A DNA stretch of 64,000 bases from Nitrospirillum iridis (GCF_014205765.1 NZ_JACIIZ010000011.1:124001-188000); one strand, 5' to 3'; numbered from the stretch's first letter, positions 17,986 to 28,293 are shown. Notes: a model not told the origin generated them from the letters alone. Program-made: numbers and translations.

Positions 17986-19434
17986 CTAAAGCCCGGCCAC
18001 GCACAGGTATTTCAATTCGGTGTAATCCTCGATCCCATGACGGGAGCCCTCTCGCCCCATTCCCGATTGCTTGATGCCGCCGAAGGGGGCGACCTCGGTT
18101 GAGATCATCCCGCTGTTGATGCCGACCATGCCGACCTCCAGCGCCTCGGCCACCCGCCAAATCCGCGCGTGGTCACGGGTGTAGAAATAGCCGGCCAAGC
18201 CGACCTCCGTGTCATTGGCCAGCCGTATGGCCTCATCCTCGGTGTCAAAGGCGAATAGGGCGGCGAGGGGGCCGAACGTCTCTTCCGATGCCACCAGCAT
18301 GTCCGGTGTGCAGCCCGACAGTACCGTCGGCTCGAAGAAGCCACCGCCCAACGCGTGACGCCGGCCGCCGGTCAACAGGGTGGCCCCTCGGGCCAGCGCG
18401 TCGGCGATATGTTCCTCGACCTTGGCCACGGCGGTCTGGTCGATCAGTGGCCCTTGGGCTGTGCCGTCCCGCCGCCCGTCGCCGACGGCCAGTGCGCTGG
18501 CCGCCGCCGCCAGCTTCTCGGCGAAGCGATCGGCGATACCCCGCTGGACCAGGAAGCGGTTCACGCAGACGCAGGTTTGGCCGCTGTTGCGGTATTTGGA
18601 GGCGATGGCGCCTGACACGGCCGCGTCGATGTCCGCGTCGTCGAAGACGATGAAGGGCGCGTTGCCGCCCAGTTCCATCGACAGCCGCTTCATGGTGGGG
18701 GCGCATTGGGCCATCAGGTGCTTCCCGACAGCGGTGGAGCCAGTGAAACTCAACTTGCGCACCAGGGGGCTGGCCGTCAGCGTCGCCCCAACGACGCGCG
18801 CCGCGCCGGTGACGACGTTCAGGACCCCGGCCGGCAGCCCGGCCCTTTCGGCCAGCACCGCCAGGGCCAAGGCGGTCAGGGGTGTCTGGCTCGCCGGCTT
18901 CAGGACCAAGGTGCAGCCGGCCGCCAGGGCCGGGGCCACCTTGCGCGTCACCATCGCGGCCGGGAAATTCCAGGGAGTGATGGCGGCAACCACGCCCACC
19001 GGTTGCCGCAGCACGATGATGCGGGCATCGGCGCGGGGGCTGGGTATGACCTCACCGTAAAGGCGCCGCGCTTCTTCGGCGAACCATTCGATGTAGGCGG
19101 CGGCATAGCCGATCTCTCCCCGGGCTTCGGCCAAGGGCTTGCCTTGCTCGCTGGTCAGGATCAGCGCCAGATCCTCCCGTGCCGCCGTCACCAGATCGAA
19201 CCAGTGCCGCAGGATGCGAGCCCGGTCGGCGGCGGTGCGGGCCCGCCAGGCGGGCAAGGCGTCTGCCGCCGCCACGATGGCGGCATCCACCCTTTCACCG
19301 TCGCAATCCGGCACATGGGCAAGAACGCCGCCGGTGGCCGGATCCCGCACCGGGATGGCCCCCTGGCCGACCCAGCGGCCCGCGATCAGGCAGGCCTCGC
19401 GCAGCAGGTCGGGATCACGCAAATTCCAAGTCAT
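17986..19434 (-). CDS. succinate-semialdehyde-dehydrogenase-type aldehyde dehydrogenase
   Basis: 482 residues, full length. Seen: TPWNFP (153-158), catalytic Glu in MELGGN (E254), nucleophile Cys in NSGQTC (C288), EETFGPLAALFAF, and a C-terminal FGGIKQSGMGREGS motif, which is characteristic of the GabD / succinate-semialdehyde group. It oxidises a semialdehyde or other aldehyde with NAD(P). In the middle of beta-oxidation genes it may act on an omega-aldehyde or dicarboxylic semialdehyde rather than on GABA metabolism. Confidence 0.92.
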   Translation of the reverse strand: MTWNLRDPDLLREACLIAGRWVGQGAIPVRDPATGGVLAHVPDCDGERVDAAIVAAADALPAWRARTAADRARILRHWFDLVTAAREDLALILTSEQGKPLAEARGEIGYAAAYIEWFAEEARRLYGEVIPSPRADARIIVLRQPVGVVAAITPWNFPAAMVTRKVAPALAAGCTLVLKPASQTPLTALALAVLAERAGLPAGVLNVVTGAARVVGATLTASPLVRKLSFTGSTAVGKHLMAQCAPTMKRLSMELGGNAPFIVFDDADIDAAVSGAIASKYRNSGQTCVCVNRFLVQRGIADRFAEKLAAAASALAVGDGRRDGTAQGPLIDQTAVAKVEEHIADALARGATLLTGGRRHALGGGFFEPTVLSGCTPDMLVASEETFGPLAALFAFDTEDEAIRLANDTEVGLAGYFYTRDHARIWRVAEALEVGMVGINSGMISTEVAPFGGIKQSGMGREGSRHGIEDYTELKYLCVAGL

Positions 19435-19489
19435 TGGGGATAAGGCTCCGGGGCGATAAGGCGGGGAGGGCTTGGGCCGCTTTTTTGGG

Positions 19490-20476
19490 TCACATGTGAC
19501 CGGGCGCGCCCGGCATTGGGGGCAAGGCCGCCAGGCGATGGTTCGCCGCCTCCAGCCCGCCCGCGAGGGCCAGTTGCAGCCGCGCCCGTTTCAGCACCAG
19601 ATGCGGATCGGCCTCATCGCTGAAGCCCATGCCGCCATGGATCTGGATGTTCAGGCCGGCGTTGCCGATGGCGGCGGACCCGGCGGTCAGCAGGGCGCTT
19701 TCAACCTGGAAGGCGGCGTCGGGTCGCCCGTCATCCAGCGCCACAGCGGCGAAGCCGATGAGGTCGCCGGCGGTGCGCGCGGCGATGGCCATGTTGGCGC
19801 AATGGTGCTTCACGGCCTGGAAGCTGCCGATGGGGCGGCCGAACTGTGTGCGCAGCTTGGCGTAGTCCACTGCCATGTCGGTCGCCAGTTGCGCCATGCC
19901 GGCCAAGGCGGCGGCATCGTTCAGCCGCAGACGCAGCACGCCTGCATCGTCGAAGATCGCGACGGCCGCTTCCGGGATCGCGGCCTGGCGTATCTCGGCC
20001 AGCCAATGCTGTCCGTCCAGCAGCTGGCCTTCACCCGGAACCGGAACGATCCGGCTGGCGTCGCCGTCGCGCAGCAGCACCAGGGACGCGTTCCGATCCG
20101 CGATGAAAACAAGATGATCGTCGCGCCGATATCCGGTCGTGATCCGCTTCTCCTGCAGGCCGTCGAGCCCGCGCGCATGGGCGGCGCCGAGGGTGGCAAA
20201 GATGGTGGGTGCTGCCAGGCGCGTCCCCAGTTCCCGGGCGATCAGCGCCTCTTCCACGGCGCCCAATCCGCTGCCGCCTCGATCCTCGGCCAGGGCGATG
20301 CCGAACAGGCCCAGCTCCTGGAGGGCGGACCAGGCGGCGGCGCTTTCCTCCCCCCCGTTCGCTTCCGGCGTGCCGTGTAGGCGGGCCAGGGGCAGTAGGT
20401 CCGCCAGCGTGTCGCCCAGGGCACCCACCAGGGCGCGCTGGTCCGGGGCGGGATGATACCGCTCGCTCGCGTCCAT
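19490..20476 (-). CDS. acyl-CoA dehydrogenase, small-type subunit
   Basis: 328 residues, shorter than a stand-alone acyl-CoA dehydrogenase. The N-terminal helical domain has GLFGIALAEDRGGSGLG; the C-terminal domain has RTQFGRPIGSFQAVKH and IQIHGGMGFSDEADPHL, typical of the smaller partner in heteromeric acyl-CoA dehydrogenases. No canonical catalytic Glu motif. A large-type partner is probably encoded nearby, either at 14011 or 23518. First gene of the stretch running to the SDR at 15211. Confidence 0.87.
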   Translation of the reverse strand: MDASERYHPAPDQRALVGALGDTLADLLPLARLHGTPEANGGEESAAAWSALQELGLFGIALAEDRGGSGLGAVEEALIARELGTRLAAPTIFATLGAAHARGLDGLQEKRITTGYRRDDHLVFIADRNASLVLLRDGDASRIVPVPGEGQLLDGQHWLAEIRQAAIPEAAVAIFDDAGVLRLRLNDAAALAGMAQLATDMAVDYAKLRTQFGRPIGSFQAVKHHCANMAIAARTAGDLIGFAAVALDDGRPDAAFQVESALLTAGSAAIGNAGLNIQIHGGMGFSDEADPHLVLKRARLQLALAGGLEAANHRLAALPPMPGAPGHM

Positions 20477-20574
20477 GATGCGATGCAGCCTTCCTTGATT
20501 TCGCTGGTGGGATCATACGCCCGGCCCCCTTCGCTTTAGGTGACGAAGGGTCGACAGCAGGCGACACCGGCTGT

Positions 20575-21660
20575 TCAGTGGGCCACGGAACCGGTGCGGT
20601 CCTGCTGGCGCAGCAGGTGAGGGGATGTGCCGAACCAGCGGTTGCAGCTGCGCGTCAGCACCGACGTGTCGGCATATCCCAGCTTTTCCGCGACATGGGC
20701 TAGGGGCAGGCCGCTGTTCAGCAGGTAATGCAGCGCCATTCCCCGGCGCACCTCATCCTTCAGATCCTCGAACGTGGTGCCCTCGTCCTTCAGGCGACGC
20801 TGCAGCGTGCGGGCGTGCATGCAGAGTTCGGCGGCGATGAATTCGTTGCGGCAATTCTCATCGGCCAGGTGACGGCGGATCAATTCGCGTACCAGGGCGT
20901 GGGTCGGTGGCGCGCCTTGGGGGAAGTGGCTGTCGATGTAGGAGGTCGCCATCTCATAGATCTGTTCATCCGCTTCCTGCACGGGGCAGAGAAGATCGTC
21001 CTCCGTCACCTGGATGCCATCCGATGGCTGGCCGAAGCGGACGTCGCAACCGAAATGCTCCCGGTACCTGGCCGGGCTGGAGTGCGGTTCGTGCTGGAAA
21101 CGGACCTGCCGTACCGCGGCCCGGCCGCCGGAGATCTCGATGATGTTCCGGTGCGCCAGCAACAGGGCGTGCTCCACCGCTTGCGTTCGTTGCGGCAACC
21201 CATCCAGCAGGACCTCCAGCCGCACGAACAGGATGTGCTGGCGCCGGTCTGGTTCGAAGCGCACGCGTGTCGCCAGGCAATAGGCGTGGATGTGCTTGGC
21301 GCAATAACCCAGCGCCTGGCCCACGGTGGCGGAGTTCTTCATGACGATGCCGATGGGCCCCATGACCTTGTGCCCGCTCTGGCGCTGGGCCAGAAGCATC
21401 CCGAAATCAGGGCGTTTCAGGTCCGCCGCCGCTAGTTCCAGCATCTGCACGAAGGACCGGTAGGCGATGGTGGAGTCGCGGCGATCCACTACCTGCGGGC
21501 TGATGCGGGCCTTGCGGAACAGGGCAGTGGGATCGCCGCCCAGGTCACGCACCAAGTCGGGCAGGAACCGCAAGGATTGGGAATTCAGGGCGTCGAACCG
21601 GGCTTCTGGCGCGCGCGCCCTCGTGCCAGCGGGCTCTTCTCCCGTCGCGTGGGTTTCCAT
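20575..21660 (-). CDS. AraC-family transcriptional regulator (OruR/ArgR-like architecture)
   Basis: 361 residues from the ATG at 21660, which has AGGGGAG upstream. The N-terminal half (about 25-215) is the arabinose-binding-like domain seen in OruR-type regulators (RKARISPQVVDRRDSTIAYRSF region, GPIGIVMKNSATVGQAL). The C-terminal AraC helix-turn-helix pair includes CMHARTLQRRLKDEGTTFED and LAHVAEKLGYADTSVLTRSCNRWFG. It is embedded in the minus-strand beta-oxidation set and probably controls it in response to an acid or acyl-CoA. Confidence 0.92.
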   Translation of the reverse strand: METHATGEEPAGTRARAPEARFDALNSQSLRFLPDLVRDLGGDPTALFRKARISPQVVDRRDSTIAYRSFVQMLELAAADLKRPDFGMLLAQRQSGHKVMGPIGIVMKNSATVGQALGYCAKHIHAYCLATRVRFEPDRRQHILFVRLEVLLDGLPQRTQAVEHALLLAHRNIIEISGGRAAVRQVRFQHEPHSSPARYREHFGCDVRFGQPSDGIQVTEDDLLCPVQEADEQIYEMATSYIDSHFPQGAPPTHALVRELIRRHLADENCRNEFIAAELCMHARTLQRRLKDEGTTFEDLKDEVRRGMALHYLLNSGLPLAHVAEKLGYADTSVLTRSCNRWFGTSPHLLRQQDRTGSVAH

Positions 21661-21777
21661 CGATCTCCCCTTCCCGGCCCTTCCCTGAGCATGCTCCGTG
21701 GCCGCTGTCGGACCATGATGGCGACAGGGGGCGGGGCTGGCAATCGGGCCCGGGGGGCAGTGCATCCACAGGCAAGT

Positions 21778-22593
21778 TCAACGGCGGGCGTTGGGATCAG
21801 GGTTCCAGTCGGGCTGGCGCTTTTCTTGAAAAGCGATGGGACCTTCGGTGAAGTCGGGGTGGCTCCAGTGCGACTTCAGCAATTCCCAGCCGAACTCGGC
21901 CGCGGCCGGATCAGGTAGTTCGGTGGCCGCCCAGATGGCGCGTTTGGTCAGCGCGGTGGCTTGTGGAGAATTGGCGGCGATGCCTATGGCAAGGCTCAAC
22001 GCCCGTTTCAAGGCGCTGGGGGCGTCGGGTTCCAGCAGGTCGACCATGCCCAGGGCGTACGCCCGGTCCGCCGTCATGCGATACGACCGGCCGCTGAGCG
22101 CCATCAGCAGCGCCGCGCCCGGCCCCGCCCGGCGGGCGATGCCCAGCGATTCCAGGGCGGACACTTGGCCCACCGAGACATGGGTGTCCATGAATTGGGC
22201 GTGGGCGCCGGCGACGACGATGTCGCAGTCGGCGACGAAATGCAGTCCGCCGCCATTGACCAAGCCGTTGACGGCGCAGACCACCGGCTTGGCCAACCGG
22301 CACATGCGGGGGGAGAAGCGATTGGCCACGGCATAGGGCTGGTTCTGCAAGCCGCCCATGCCGACCTTCAGGGCCGACACGTCGGCGCCGGTGCAGAAAT
22401 GCCGGTCGCCCGCGCCGGTGATGACCGCGACGCGGATGTCGGCGTCGGAATCCACCCGCCGCCATGCCTGTTCCAAGGCCAGCAACAGGTCGGGGCTCAA
22501 GGAATTGCCCCGTTCGGGGCGGTTCAGGGTCAGCAGTGCCACGCCGTCCGTCACGGTGACCAACAGCGGCGCCCCGGGATCATCCTGCGCCAT
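21778..22593 (-). CDS. enoyl-CoA hydratase/isomerase family protein
   Basis: 271 residues from the ATG at 22593. Crotonase motifs: RHFCTGADVSALKVG and NGLVNGGGLHFVADCDIVV (oxyanion hole), then FMDTHVSVGQVSALESLG in the region that carries the acid/base residues. The second acidic residues are not at their textbook positions, so hydratase versus other crotonase chemistry is open. Start overlaps the stop of the upstream acyl-CoA dehydrogenase by 14 bases. Confidence 0.88.
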   Translation of the reverse strand: MAQDDPGAPLLVTVTDGVALLTLNRPERGNSLSPDLLLALEQAWRRVDSDADIRVAVITGAGDRHFCTGADVSALKVGMGGLQNQPYAVANRFSPRMCRLAKPVVCAVNGLVNGGGLHFVADCDIVVAGAHAQFMDTHVSVGQVSALESLGIARRAGPGAALLMALSGRSYRMTADRAYALGMVDLLEPDAPSALKRALSLAIGIAANSPQATALTKRAIWAATELPDPAAAEFGWELLKSHWSHPDFTEGPIAFQEKRQPDWNPDPNARR

Positions 22594-23518
22594 GACCGTT
22601 CCTTTGAGTTTCTGAGGGAAAGCAATGGATACCGACCGCGCCGGCTTGCGCTTCCCGTCCACCCATCAGCGACAGCAGCCCCTTGAGGCGATAGGTCCAG
22701 AGGTGCAGCGGGTGTTCCAGTGTCATTCCCATGGCGCCCAGCATCTGGTGGAGCTCATAGGCGACGCGCGCCCCGCAATCCTGGGCCTGGAATGCCGCCA
22801 GGGCCGCGTCGCCGTCGTCGGCGGTGGCGGCGGCGCGCAGGGCCAGCCAGTGTAGGCCGCCAACCAGGACGGCGCATTCCGCCATACGGTGGCGCAATGC
22901 CTGGAAGCTGCCCAATGGCCGCCCAAACTGCTTGCGGTCGCTGAGGTGGGTGACGGTGCTGTCAATGGCGGCCTGGATCAGGCCCGCCGCCTCCGCCGCG
23001 ATGGCGACACGCACCCAGCGCCGCACTGTCGCCGCTTCCGCCGGGCTTAGGGGCAAGCGTCCCACCGAACCGGTCAGCCGGCCCATCGGATAGGCGAAGA
23101 TCGTTTCCACCGCCGTCACGTCGCCGGAACCCGGGTGGGCGATCTCCCACGTTTCGCCCGTGCGGATCAGCAGGGTCCGGGCTTGCGCGACGAAGCGTCC
23201 CGCCTGGCCATTTTCCACCAGGGCGAAGGGGCGGGGCAGGGTGCCGCCGCGCAAATGCGGGCGCACCAGCATCGACAGCGCCGTTTCCGCCGCGTAGGGC
23301 AGGCGCGCCAGCCTTTCCACCGCCAGGGCGGCGGCCACGGGCCCCAGGTCGGGGAAGGTGGCGATATCGAAGAACTCCGCGTCGCTGAGATCCTGGTCCA
23401 ACCCCTCGGCGCTCAGGGCGAAGCCGTGGAACTCGATGGGCTTTTCGCGATATCCATCCGCCAGGCGGTCCAGCGCCGTGGCAAGGGTCAGTTGGTCATC
23501 GTTGAGCCGGAAATCCAT
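22580..23518 (-). CDS. acyl-CoA dehydrogenase, small (beta-type) subunit
   Basis: 312 residues. The middle has RKQFGRPLGSFQALRHRMAE; the C-terminus has ELHQMLGAMGMTLEHPLHLWTYRLKGL, typical of the beta partner in heterotetrameric acyl-CoA dehydrogenases such as those of steroid side-chain degradation. Its first base is the last base of the 23518-24654 gene stop codon, so the two are translated together and presumably form one complex. Confidence 0.88.
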   Translation of the reverse strand: MDFRLNDDQLTLATALDRLADGYREKPIEFHGFALSAEGLDQDLSDAEFFDIATFPDLGPVAAALAVERLARLPYAAETALSMLVRPHLRGGTLPRPFALVENGQAGRFVAQARTLLIRTGETWEIAHPGSGDVTAVETIFAYPMGRLTGSVGRLPLSPAEAATVRRWVRVAIAAEAAGLIQAAIDSTVTHLSDRKQFGRPLGSFQALRHRMAECAVLVGGLHWLALRAAATADDGDAALAAFQAQDCGARVAYELHQMLGAMGMTLEHPLHLWTYRLKGLLSLMGGREAQAGAVGIHCFPSETQRNGHGAG

Positions 23519-24654
23519 CAGCGCGGCTCCCTCGGTAACTGTAAAAGATCGGTGGCGATCAGGTTCAGCTGGATTTCCGCAGCACCCGACGCGATGCCGG
23601 CGACGATGGCGCGCTGGTGATGGGCCAGCAACATGGGGTCGCCTCCGGCCAGCGCGTCAGGGCAGTGTTCCACGACGAACTCGGCGACGGCCCGTTCCGC
23701 CAGGACGGTGGCGTAGCGGGCGGCGCTGGCTTCGGGGCCCGCGGGGACGCCGTGGCGGCGCCGATCGATGATGCCGTAGGCGCACAGCCTGGACATGTCG
23801 CATGCCGCCTTGGCCCTGGCCGCCTGGGTAGGCACGCCGCCGACGAAGGCGCCCGACCGTTTCAGCTTGCCCACAGCCCGGTCCAGCATGCGGGCGGCCA
23901 GCGCGAACCGGGGAATGCCGACCCGTTCCAGCGACAGGGCGGCGCCAACGATGGACCACCCCTGTCCTTCCGTTCCCAGCATGGCGTCGGCGGGCACCCA
24001 CACGTCATCCAGGAAGACCTCATGGATATCGCCCTCGCCGATGACGCTGGGGATTTGGCGCACGGTGATGCCGGGCGTGTCCATGGGGATGAGGAAGATG
24101 GAGATGCCGCCCTTGCCCGGGGCGGTCCGCGCGAGCAGGAAGCAGGTTTCGGCCTCCCCGGCGTAGGAGGTCCAGATTTTCTGGCCGTTGATGCGATAGC
24201 CCCCGTCAACCGGCTCGGCCCGCGTGCGCAGGGACGCCAGGTCCGATCCGGCTTCGGGTTCGGAAAAGCCTTGGCACCACAGCGTTTCGCCCCGCGCCAT
24301 GGGGGGGATGTGGCGCGCCTGCTGTTCCGGCGTGCCGAAGCGCATCAAGGTGGGGCCGATCCAGTTCACGTTCATGTATTGGCCGCCGCGTGGTTCTCCG
24401 GCCGCCCACATCTCCTCCGCCAAGAGGAAGGCGGTCCAAGGGTCGGCATCACGGCCGCCCCAGCGCGCGGGCCAGTGGGGGATCAACAGGCCCGCGCTGG
24501 CCAGATGGGCGCAGAATTTCCGGGAAAAGGCGGTTTGCGAGGCCGATCCGGGGCCATGGGCCAGGCTTTCCCAATCGGCCGGCAGATGCCGGGCCAGGAA
24601 ATCACGGACCGTTTGACGGAACACCCGTTGTTCCTCGTTCCAGCTGAAGTCCAT
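23518..24654 (-). CDS. acyl-CoA dehydrogenase, large (alpha-type) subunit
   Basis: 378 residues. Seen: WCQGFSEPEAGSDLASLRT, INGQKIWTSYAG (FAD/substrate loops), and the C-terminal IASGAAEIQLNLIATDLL. The position of the usual catalytic Glu (YEGT) reads ASGA, so the base must come from another helix or from the partner. It leads the minus-strand beta-oxidation cluster and is directly followed by its small subunit. Divergent from the CoA ligase at 24898, with which it shares a 243-base promoter region holding CGATATCG at 24809-24816. Confidence 0.9.
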   Translation of the reverse strand: MDFSWNEEQRVFRQTVRDFLARHLPADWESLAHGPGSASQTAFSRKFCAHLASAGLLIPHWPARWGGRDADPWTAFLLAEEMWAAGEPRGGQYMNVNWIGPTLMRFGTPEQQARHIPPMARGETLWCQGFSEPEAGSDLASLRTRAEPVDGGYRINGQKIWTSYAGEAETCFLLARTAPGKGGISIFLIPMDTPGITVRQIPSVIGEGDIHEVFLDDVWVPADAMLGTEGQGWSIVGAALSLERVGIPRFALAARMLDRAVGKLKRSGAFVGGVPTQAARAKAACDMSRLCAYGIIDRRRHGVPAGPEASAARYATVLAERAVAEFVVEHCPDALAGGDPMLLAHHQRAIVAGIASGAAEIQLNLIATDLLQLPREPR

Positions 24655-24897
24655 GCGTGCGGTTCCATTTCTTGGGCGGGCGCGCCACTGGCCCTGCGCG
24701 GCCCGGTTCCCGTGCTCTGGGAAGCCGTGTTCCTGAACCAGTAGAAGGGCGGGGCGGCGGGAACCACGACATAATGTTGACGCCGGGCGACAGGCGTCAT
24801 CCTGCCGGCGATATCGGCGTCCGGGGCCCGGCTCGGCGCTTGTGGCGCGGGCGTCCGGCCCCTATTCCCTGAAGCGGAGAAGCAAAAGGGGGCCGCC

Positions 24898-26541
24898 ATG
24901 ACGCTGCCGACGGGCCATCAGCGCCGGGAGATCGCCGGCCGTTCCATCCGGTGGAACGCGGCCATGGCCGCCGACGCCTATGCCCAGGGGTGGTGGTGCC
25001 GCGACACCCTGGCCGACGCCTTGGCGCGGGCCCTGGATGCGATGCCGGATCGCGTCGTGGTCGTTGATGGCCAGACGCGCCTGGACATCCGGACGCTGCA
25101 CGACCACGCGGCGCGGGTGGCGGCGGCCCTGATGGATCGCTTTCCGCCTGGCCAGGTGGTGTCGTTCATGCTGCCCAACTGGCACGAGGCCGCCGCCATC
25201 TACCTGGGCATCACCTTGGCCGGGATGGTGGCCCATCCCCTGCCGCCCGCCCTGCGCGATGCCGATCTTTCCTTCCTGCTGCGGGATTCCGAAAGCCGCC
25301 TTGTCTTCATTCCCGCGCGGCTTCGGGATTTCGACTACCGCGCCATGCTGGCCCGGGTCGCGTCCGCGCTACCCAAGCCACCGGAGGTGGTCGTCCTGCG
25401 GGGCGACGCCGGCGGACACACGCCATATCAGTCCCTGCTGACCACGGTCGGCCAGCGGTCGTTTCCGCGTCTCGACCCCGACGCCGTGCGCATGATCCTG
25501 TACACCTCGGGCACGACCGGCCGGCCCAAGGGCGTGATGCACAGCCACAACTCCATCCACGCCCTGATCCGCCAGATCGGCCGGCACTGGCGGGTGGAGG
25601 CCGGGGACACTTTCCTGGTTCCCTCGCCCATCAGCCATATCGGCGGTTCCATCTACGCCTTCGAGTGCCCGTTGCTGCTGGGGACGCGGGCGGTATTGAT
25701 GGACCAATGGGACGGGGACGCCGCCTTGGGCCTGATGCGGGCGGAAGGCTGCACCCACATGGCCGGCGCCACGCCCTTCCTGGACCATTTGGTGGCTGCG
25801 GCCCGCCGTGCGGGAGAGGTGTTGCCGCATCTCAAGGTTTTCATCTGCGGTGGCGCGGCTGTTCCTCCCGCGCTGATCCGCGCCGCGGCCGACCAGTTCC
25901 GCTCCGCGATGGTGACGCGGGTCTATGGCTCGACCGAGGTGCCGGTGACCACGGTGGGTGCGACGGCCCGCGGCGACCTGTCCCATGCCGCCGATACGGA
26001 CGGCCGCGCCGGTATCGCGGACGTGCGCTTGTATGCCCACGACGGCCAGTCCGCCGGTGAGGTGGGCGAGGTTCGCGCTCGTGGCCCGCAGATGCTGGTG
26101 GGATATCACCGCGCAGACGATGAGGACGGCGCCTTCGACGATGACGGTTATTTCCGAACGGGGGACTTGGCCCGCCGCATTCCTGGTGGCTATCTGGTCA
26201 TCACCGGCCGGATCAAGGACATCATCATCCGCAATGGCGAAAACATTTCAGCCAAGGATGTGGAGGATTTGCTGGCGGGCCACCCGATGGTCCGGGAAAT
26301 CGCCATCGTCGGCCTGCCCGATCCCCGGACCGGGGAGCGCGCCTGCGCCGTGGTCGTTCCGGCGTGGGCGCCCGGCCCGGACGTCGCCAGTCTGCGCGCC
26401 TTCCTTGAAGCGCGCGGCGTGGCGCGGTTCAAGATTCCCGAGCGGGTCGTGGTCTGGGACGCCCTGCCCAGGAACGAGGTCGGCAAGGTGCTGAAGCAGA
26501 CGATACGCGACGTGCTGATGGAAACCGTCACGCCGCGGTGA
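24898..26541 (+). CDS. AMP-dependent acyl-CoA ligase (cyclohexanecarboxylate/medium-chain type)
   Basis: 547 residues. The adenylate loop is [16 protein letters not shown] (about 201-216), followed by [11 protein letters not shown], the hinge [16 protein letters not shown] and a C-terminal [12 protein letters not shown] catalytic Lys region. The sequence around [15 protein letters not shown] at the N-terminus resembles ligases for alicyclic and medium-chain acids. GCGGAGAAGCAAAAGGGGG precedes the ATG. It would activate the acid that feeds the divergent acyl-CoA dehydrogenase operon. Its 3' end overlaps the convergent reductase gene by 14 bases. Confidence 0.92.
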   Translation: MTLPTGHQRREIAGRSIRWNAAMAADAYAQGWWCRDTLADALARALDAMPDRVVVVDGQTRLDIRTLHDHAARVAAALMDRFPPGQVVSFMLPNWHEAAAIYLGITLAGMVAHPLPPALRDADLSFLLRDSESRLVFIPARLRDFDYRAMLARVASALPKPPEVVVLRGDAGGHTPYQSLLTTVGQRSFPRLDPDAVRMILYTSGTTGRPKGVMHSHNSIHALIRQIGRHWRVEAGDTFLVPSPISHIGGSIYAFECPLLLGTRAVLMDQWDGDAALGLMRAEGCTHMAGATPFLDHLVAAARRAGEVLPHLKVFICGGAAVPPALIRAAADQFRSAMVTRVYGSTEVPVTTVGATARGDLSHAADTDGRAGIADVRLYAHDGQSAGEVGEVRARGPQMLVGYHRADDEDGAFDDDGYFRTGDLARRIPGGYLVITGRIKDIIIRNGENISAKDVEDLLAGHPMVREIAIVGLPDPRTGERACAVVVPAWAPGPDVASLRAFLEARGVARFKIPERVVVWDALPRNEVGKVLKQTIRDVLMETVTPR

Positions 26542-27760
26542 GCAGGTCCTTCAGCGCGTTGGTCGTGTCGGCTATCCGGGCCCGGTCCACGGTCGCCCCG
26601 GCCTCGACCAGTTTGCGGCCCTGGACGTAGTCGCGAGTGGCGTTGACGCAGTCCAGGGCGACGATGCGGCCGCCGCGGAAATAGATGACGGAAAAGCTGC
26701 GCGTGGCGGGATCTCCCCGGATGACGAAATCATCGTGGCCGGTCGACAGACCCAGGGTCTGCAGGCGCAGATCGTACTGGTTGGACCAGAACCAGGGCGT
26801 GGCGGTGTAGGGGGCGGGGGTGCCGAGGATGGCTTTCACGGCGGTTGCCGCCTGGTCGTTGGCATTCTGGACGGACTCCAGCCGGATCCTCTGGCCGTCC
26901 ATGTACATGTTCACATGGGCGGCGCAGTCGCCGATGGCGTAGACGTCCGGGAGGGACGTCCGGCAATAGGCGTCGACATCCACGCCGTTCGTGCCGGCGG
27001 CACCGGCGGCGATCAGGGGGGCGACCGACGGCAGGATGCCGATGCCCACCACCACCAGCTGGCAGGGGATGACCTCGCCGTCCGCCAGCTGGGCGCCGCT
27101 GACCGAGCCGTCGGTACCCAGGATGCGTCGCAACTGCGCGTTCAACCGGATGTCCACGCCATGGGCCCGGTGTTCCGCCTCATAGAAGCGTGACAGCGGT
27201 TCGCCGGCGACGCGGGCCAGGACGCGGGACTGCGCCTCCAGCACGGTGACTTTCTTGCCGAACTTGGACAGGACGGCGGCGGCCTCCAGGCCGATGTAGC
27301 CGCCGCCCACAACCACGGCGGCGTCCACCCTGTCCATGGCCGCCTTCATGGCGTCCGCGTCCGCCTTGGTGCGCACGGTGAGGACACCGGCAAGGGCGTG
27401 ACCTTCGCAACTGAGCCGGCGTGGTTGCCCCCCGGCGGCCCAGATCAGATGGCCATAGCCGATGGTGTCGCCGTTCGCCGCCACGGTTCGCGTGAGGGGG
27501 TCGATCGCGGTCACCCGGGTGCCGGTCAAGAGCTCGATCCCCCGGTCGCTCCAGAAAACCCGTGGTCGGAGGAGGATGCGGTCGAACGGCTTCTCGCCCG
27601 CGAGGTATTCCTTGGACAGGGGGGGCCGCTCATAGGGCGGCTCCGGTTCGTCGCCGATGATGGCGACCGTCCCTTCGAAGCCCGACTGGCGCAGCAGGGC
27701 GGCGGCCTGGGCGCCGCCGTGCCCACCACCGACGATCACGACGTCATAGGCGCGGGGCAT
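26528..27760 (-). CDS. FAD-dependent NAD(P)H:ferredoxin reductase (putidaredoxin/rubredoxin reductase type)
   Basis: 410 residues. The N-terminal FAD-binding motif is [13 protein letters not shown], the NAD-binding motif is [16 protein letters not shown] (about residue 147), and [10 protein letters not shown] (about 278) closes the FAD site. A C-terminal reductase domain ([16 protein letters not shown]) is typical for oxygenase-coupled reductases. It passes electrons from NAD(P)H to a [2Fe-2S] ferredoxin; the gene for one lies three bases upstream. The only such reductase in the window, so it may also serve the P450 and the Rieske oxygenase encoded further right. Confidence 0.93.
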   Translation of the reverse strand: MPRAYDVVIVGGGHGGAQAAALLRQSGFEGTVAIIGDEPEPPYERPPLSKEYLAGEKPFDRILLRPRVFWSDRGIELLTGTRVTAIDPLTRTVAANGDTIGYGHLIWAAGGQPRRLSCEGHALAGVLTVRTKADADAMKAAMDRVDAAVVVGGGYIGLEAAAVLSKFGKKVTVLEAQSRVLARVAGEPLSRFYEAEHRAHGVDIRLNAQLRRILGTDGSVSGAQLADGEVIPCQLVVVGIGILPSVAPLIAAGAAGTNGVDVDAYCRTSLPDVYAIGDCAAHVNMYMDGQRIRLESVQNANDQAATAVKAILGTPAPYTATPWFWSNQYDLRLQTLGLSTGHDDFVIRGDPATRSFSVIYFRGGRIVALDCVNATRDYVQGRKLVEAGATVDRARIADTTNALKDLLTAA

Positions 27761-27763
27761 CCC

Positions 27764-28081
27764 TCAATCCTCCGGCGCGATCGTCACGTGCAGTCCATCC
27801 AACGCGCCATTGAAGACGATCTGGCAGGACAGCCGCGAATTGATTTTCCGGTGGCTGGAACTGTCCAGAAGCTCATTCTCATCCTCCGACATGTCGGGCA
27901 GAAGCGCCAACTGGTCGGGGCCGACATAGACATGACAGGTGGCGCAGGACCGTGCCCCGCCGCACAGGGCCAGCATGTCCGTGAACCCGTTGTCCCGAAT
28001 GATTTCCATGACCGGCCGGCCGGTCACGCCTTCCACGCGATGCTCCGTTCCATCCAGCGTCGTGACGATCAGCGTCGGCAA
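27764..28081 (-). CDS. [2Fe-2S] ferredoxin, adrenodoxin/putidaredoxin type
   Basis: 105 residues starting at a TTG at 28081, chosen because GGAGAG lies six bases upstream and the family start (PTLIVTTLDGTEH) begins at once; longer in-frame readings run into non-coding sequence. The cluster ligands are in LCGGARSCATC (C-x5-C-x2-C) with the fourth Cys in LSCQIV, followed by the usual VTIAPED tail. It carries electrons from the adjacent reductase to a monooxygenase such as a P450. First gene of a two-gene operon. Confidence 0.9.
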   Translation of the reverse strand: MPTLIVTTLDGTEHRVEGVTGRPVMEIIRDNGFTDMLALCGGARSCATCHVYVGPDQLALLPDMSEDENELLDSSSHRKINSRLSCQIVFNGALDGLHVTIAPED

Positions 28082-28213
28082 TCTGCACTCTCCATCTTCG
28101 GCGACGAGCCATAGTCGGCAACAGGCCCCCCCGTCGCGCCATCCTAACGGAACTTCTAGCATCGTCCTGGTCCCACGGCACGGTATGGTCCGGTGGGTGC
28201 GGCGGGTCCGGAC

Positions 28214-28239
28214 CGACATATCGGGCCGGCGATATGTCG
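28214..28239. promoter_or_regulatory. perfect inverted repeat, operator-like
   Basis: Arms CGACATATCG (28214-28223) and CGATATGTCG (28230-28239) are perfect 10-base complements with a 6-base GGCCGG spacer. It is placed midway between the divergent ferredoxin and TonB receptor genes, so a dimeric regulator could act on both. Confidence 0.6.
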
Positions 28240-28293
28240 CCGGAACCGTCACCATCATTGGGTGTGCACGTCGGCTTGACCCTGTTTGAGCGA

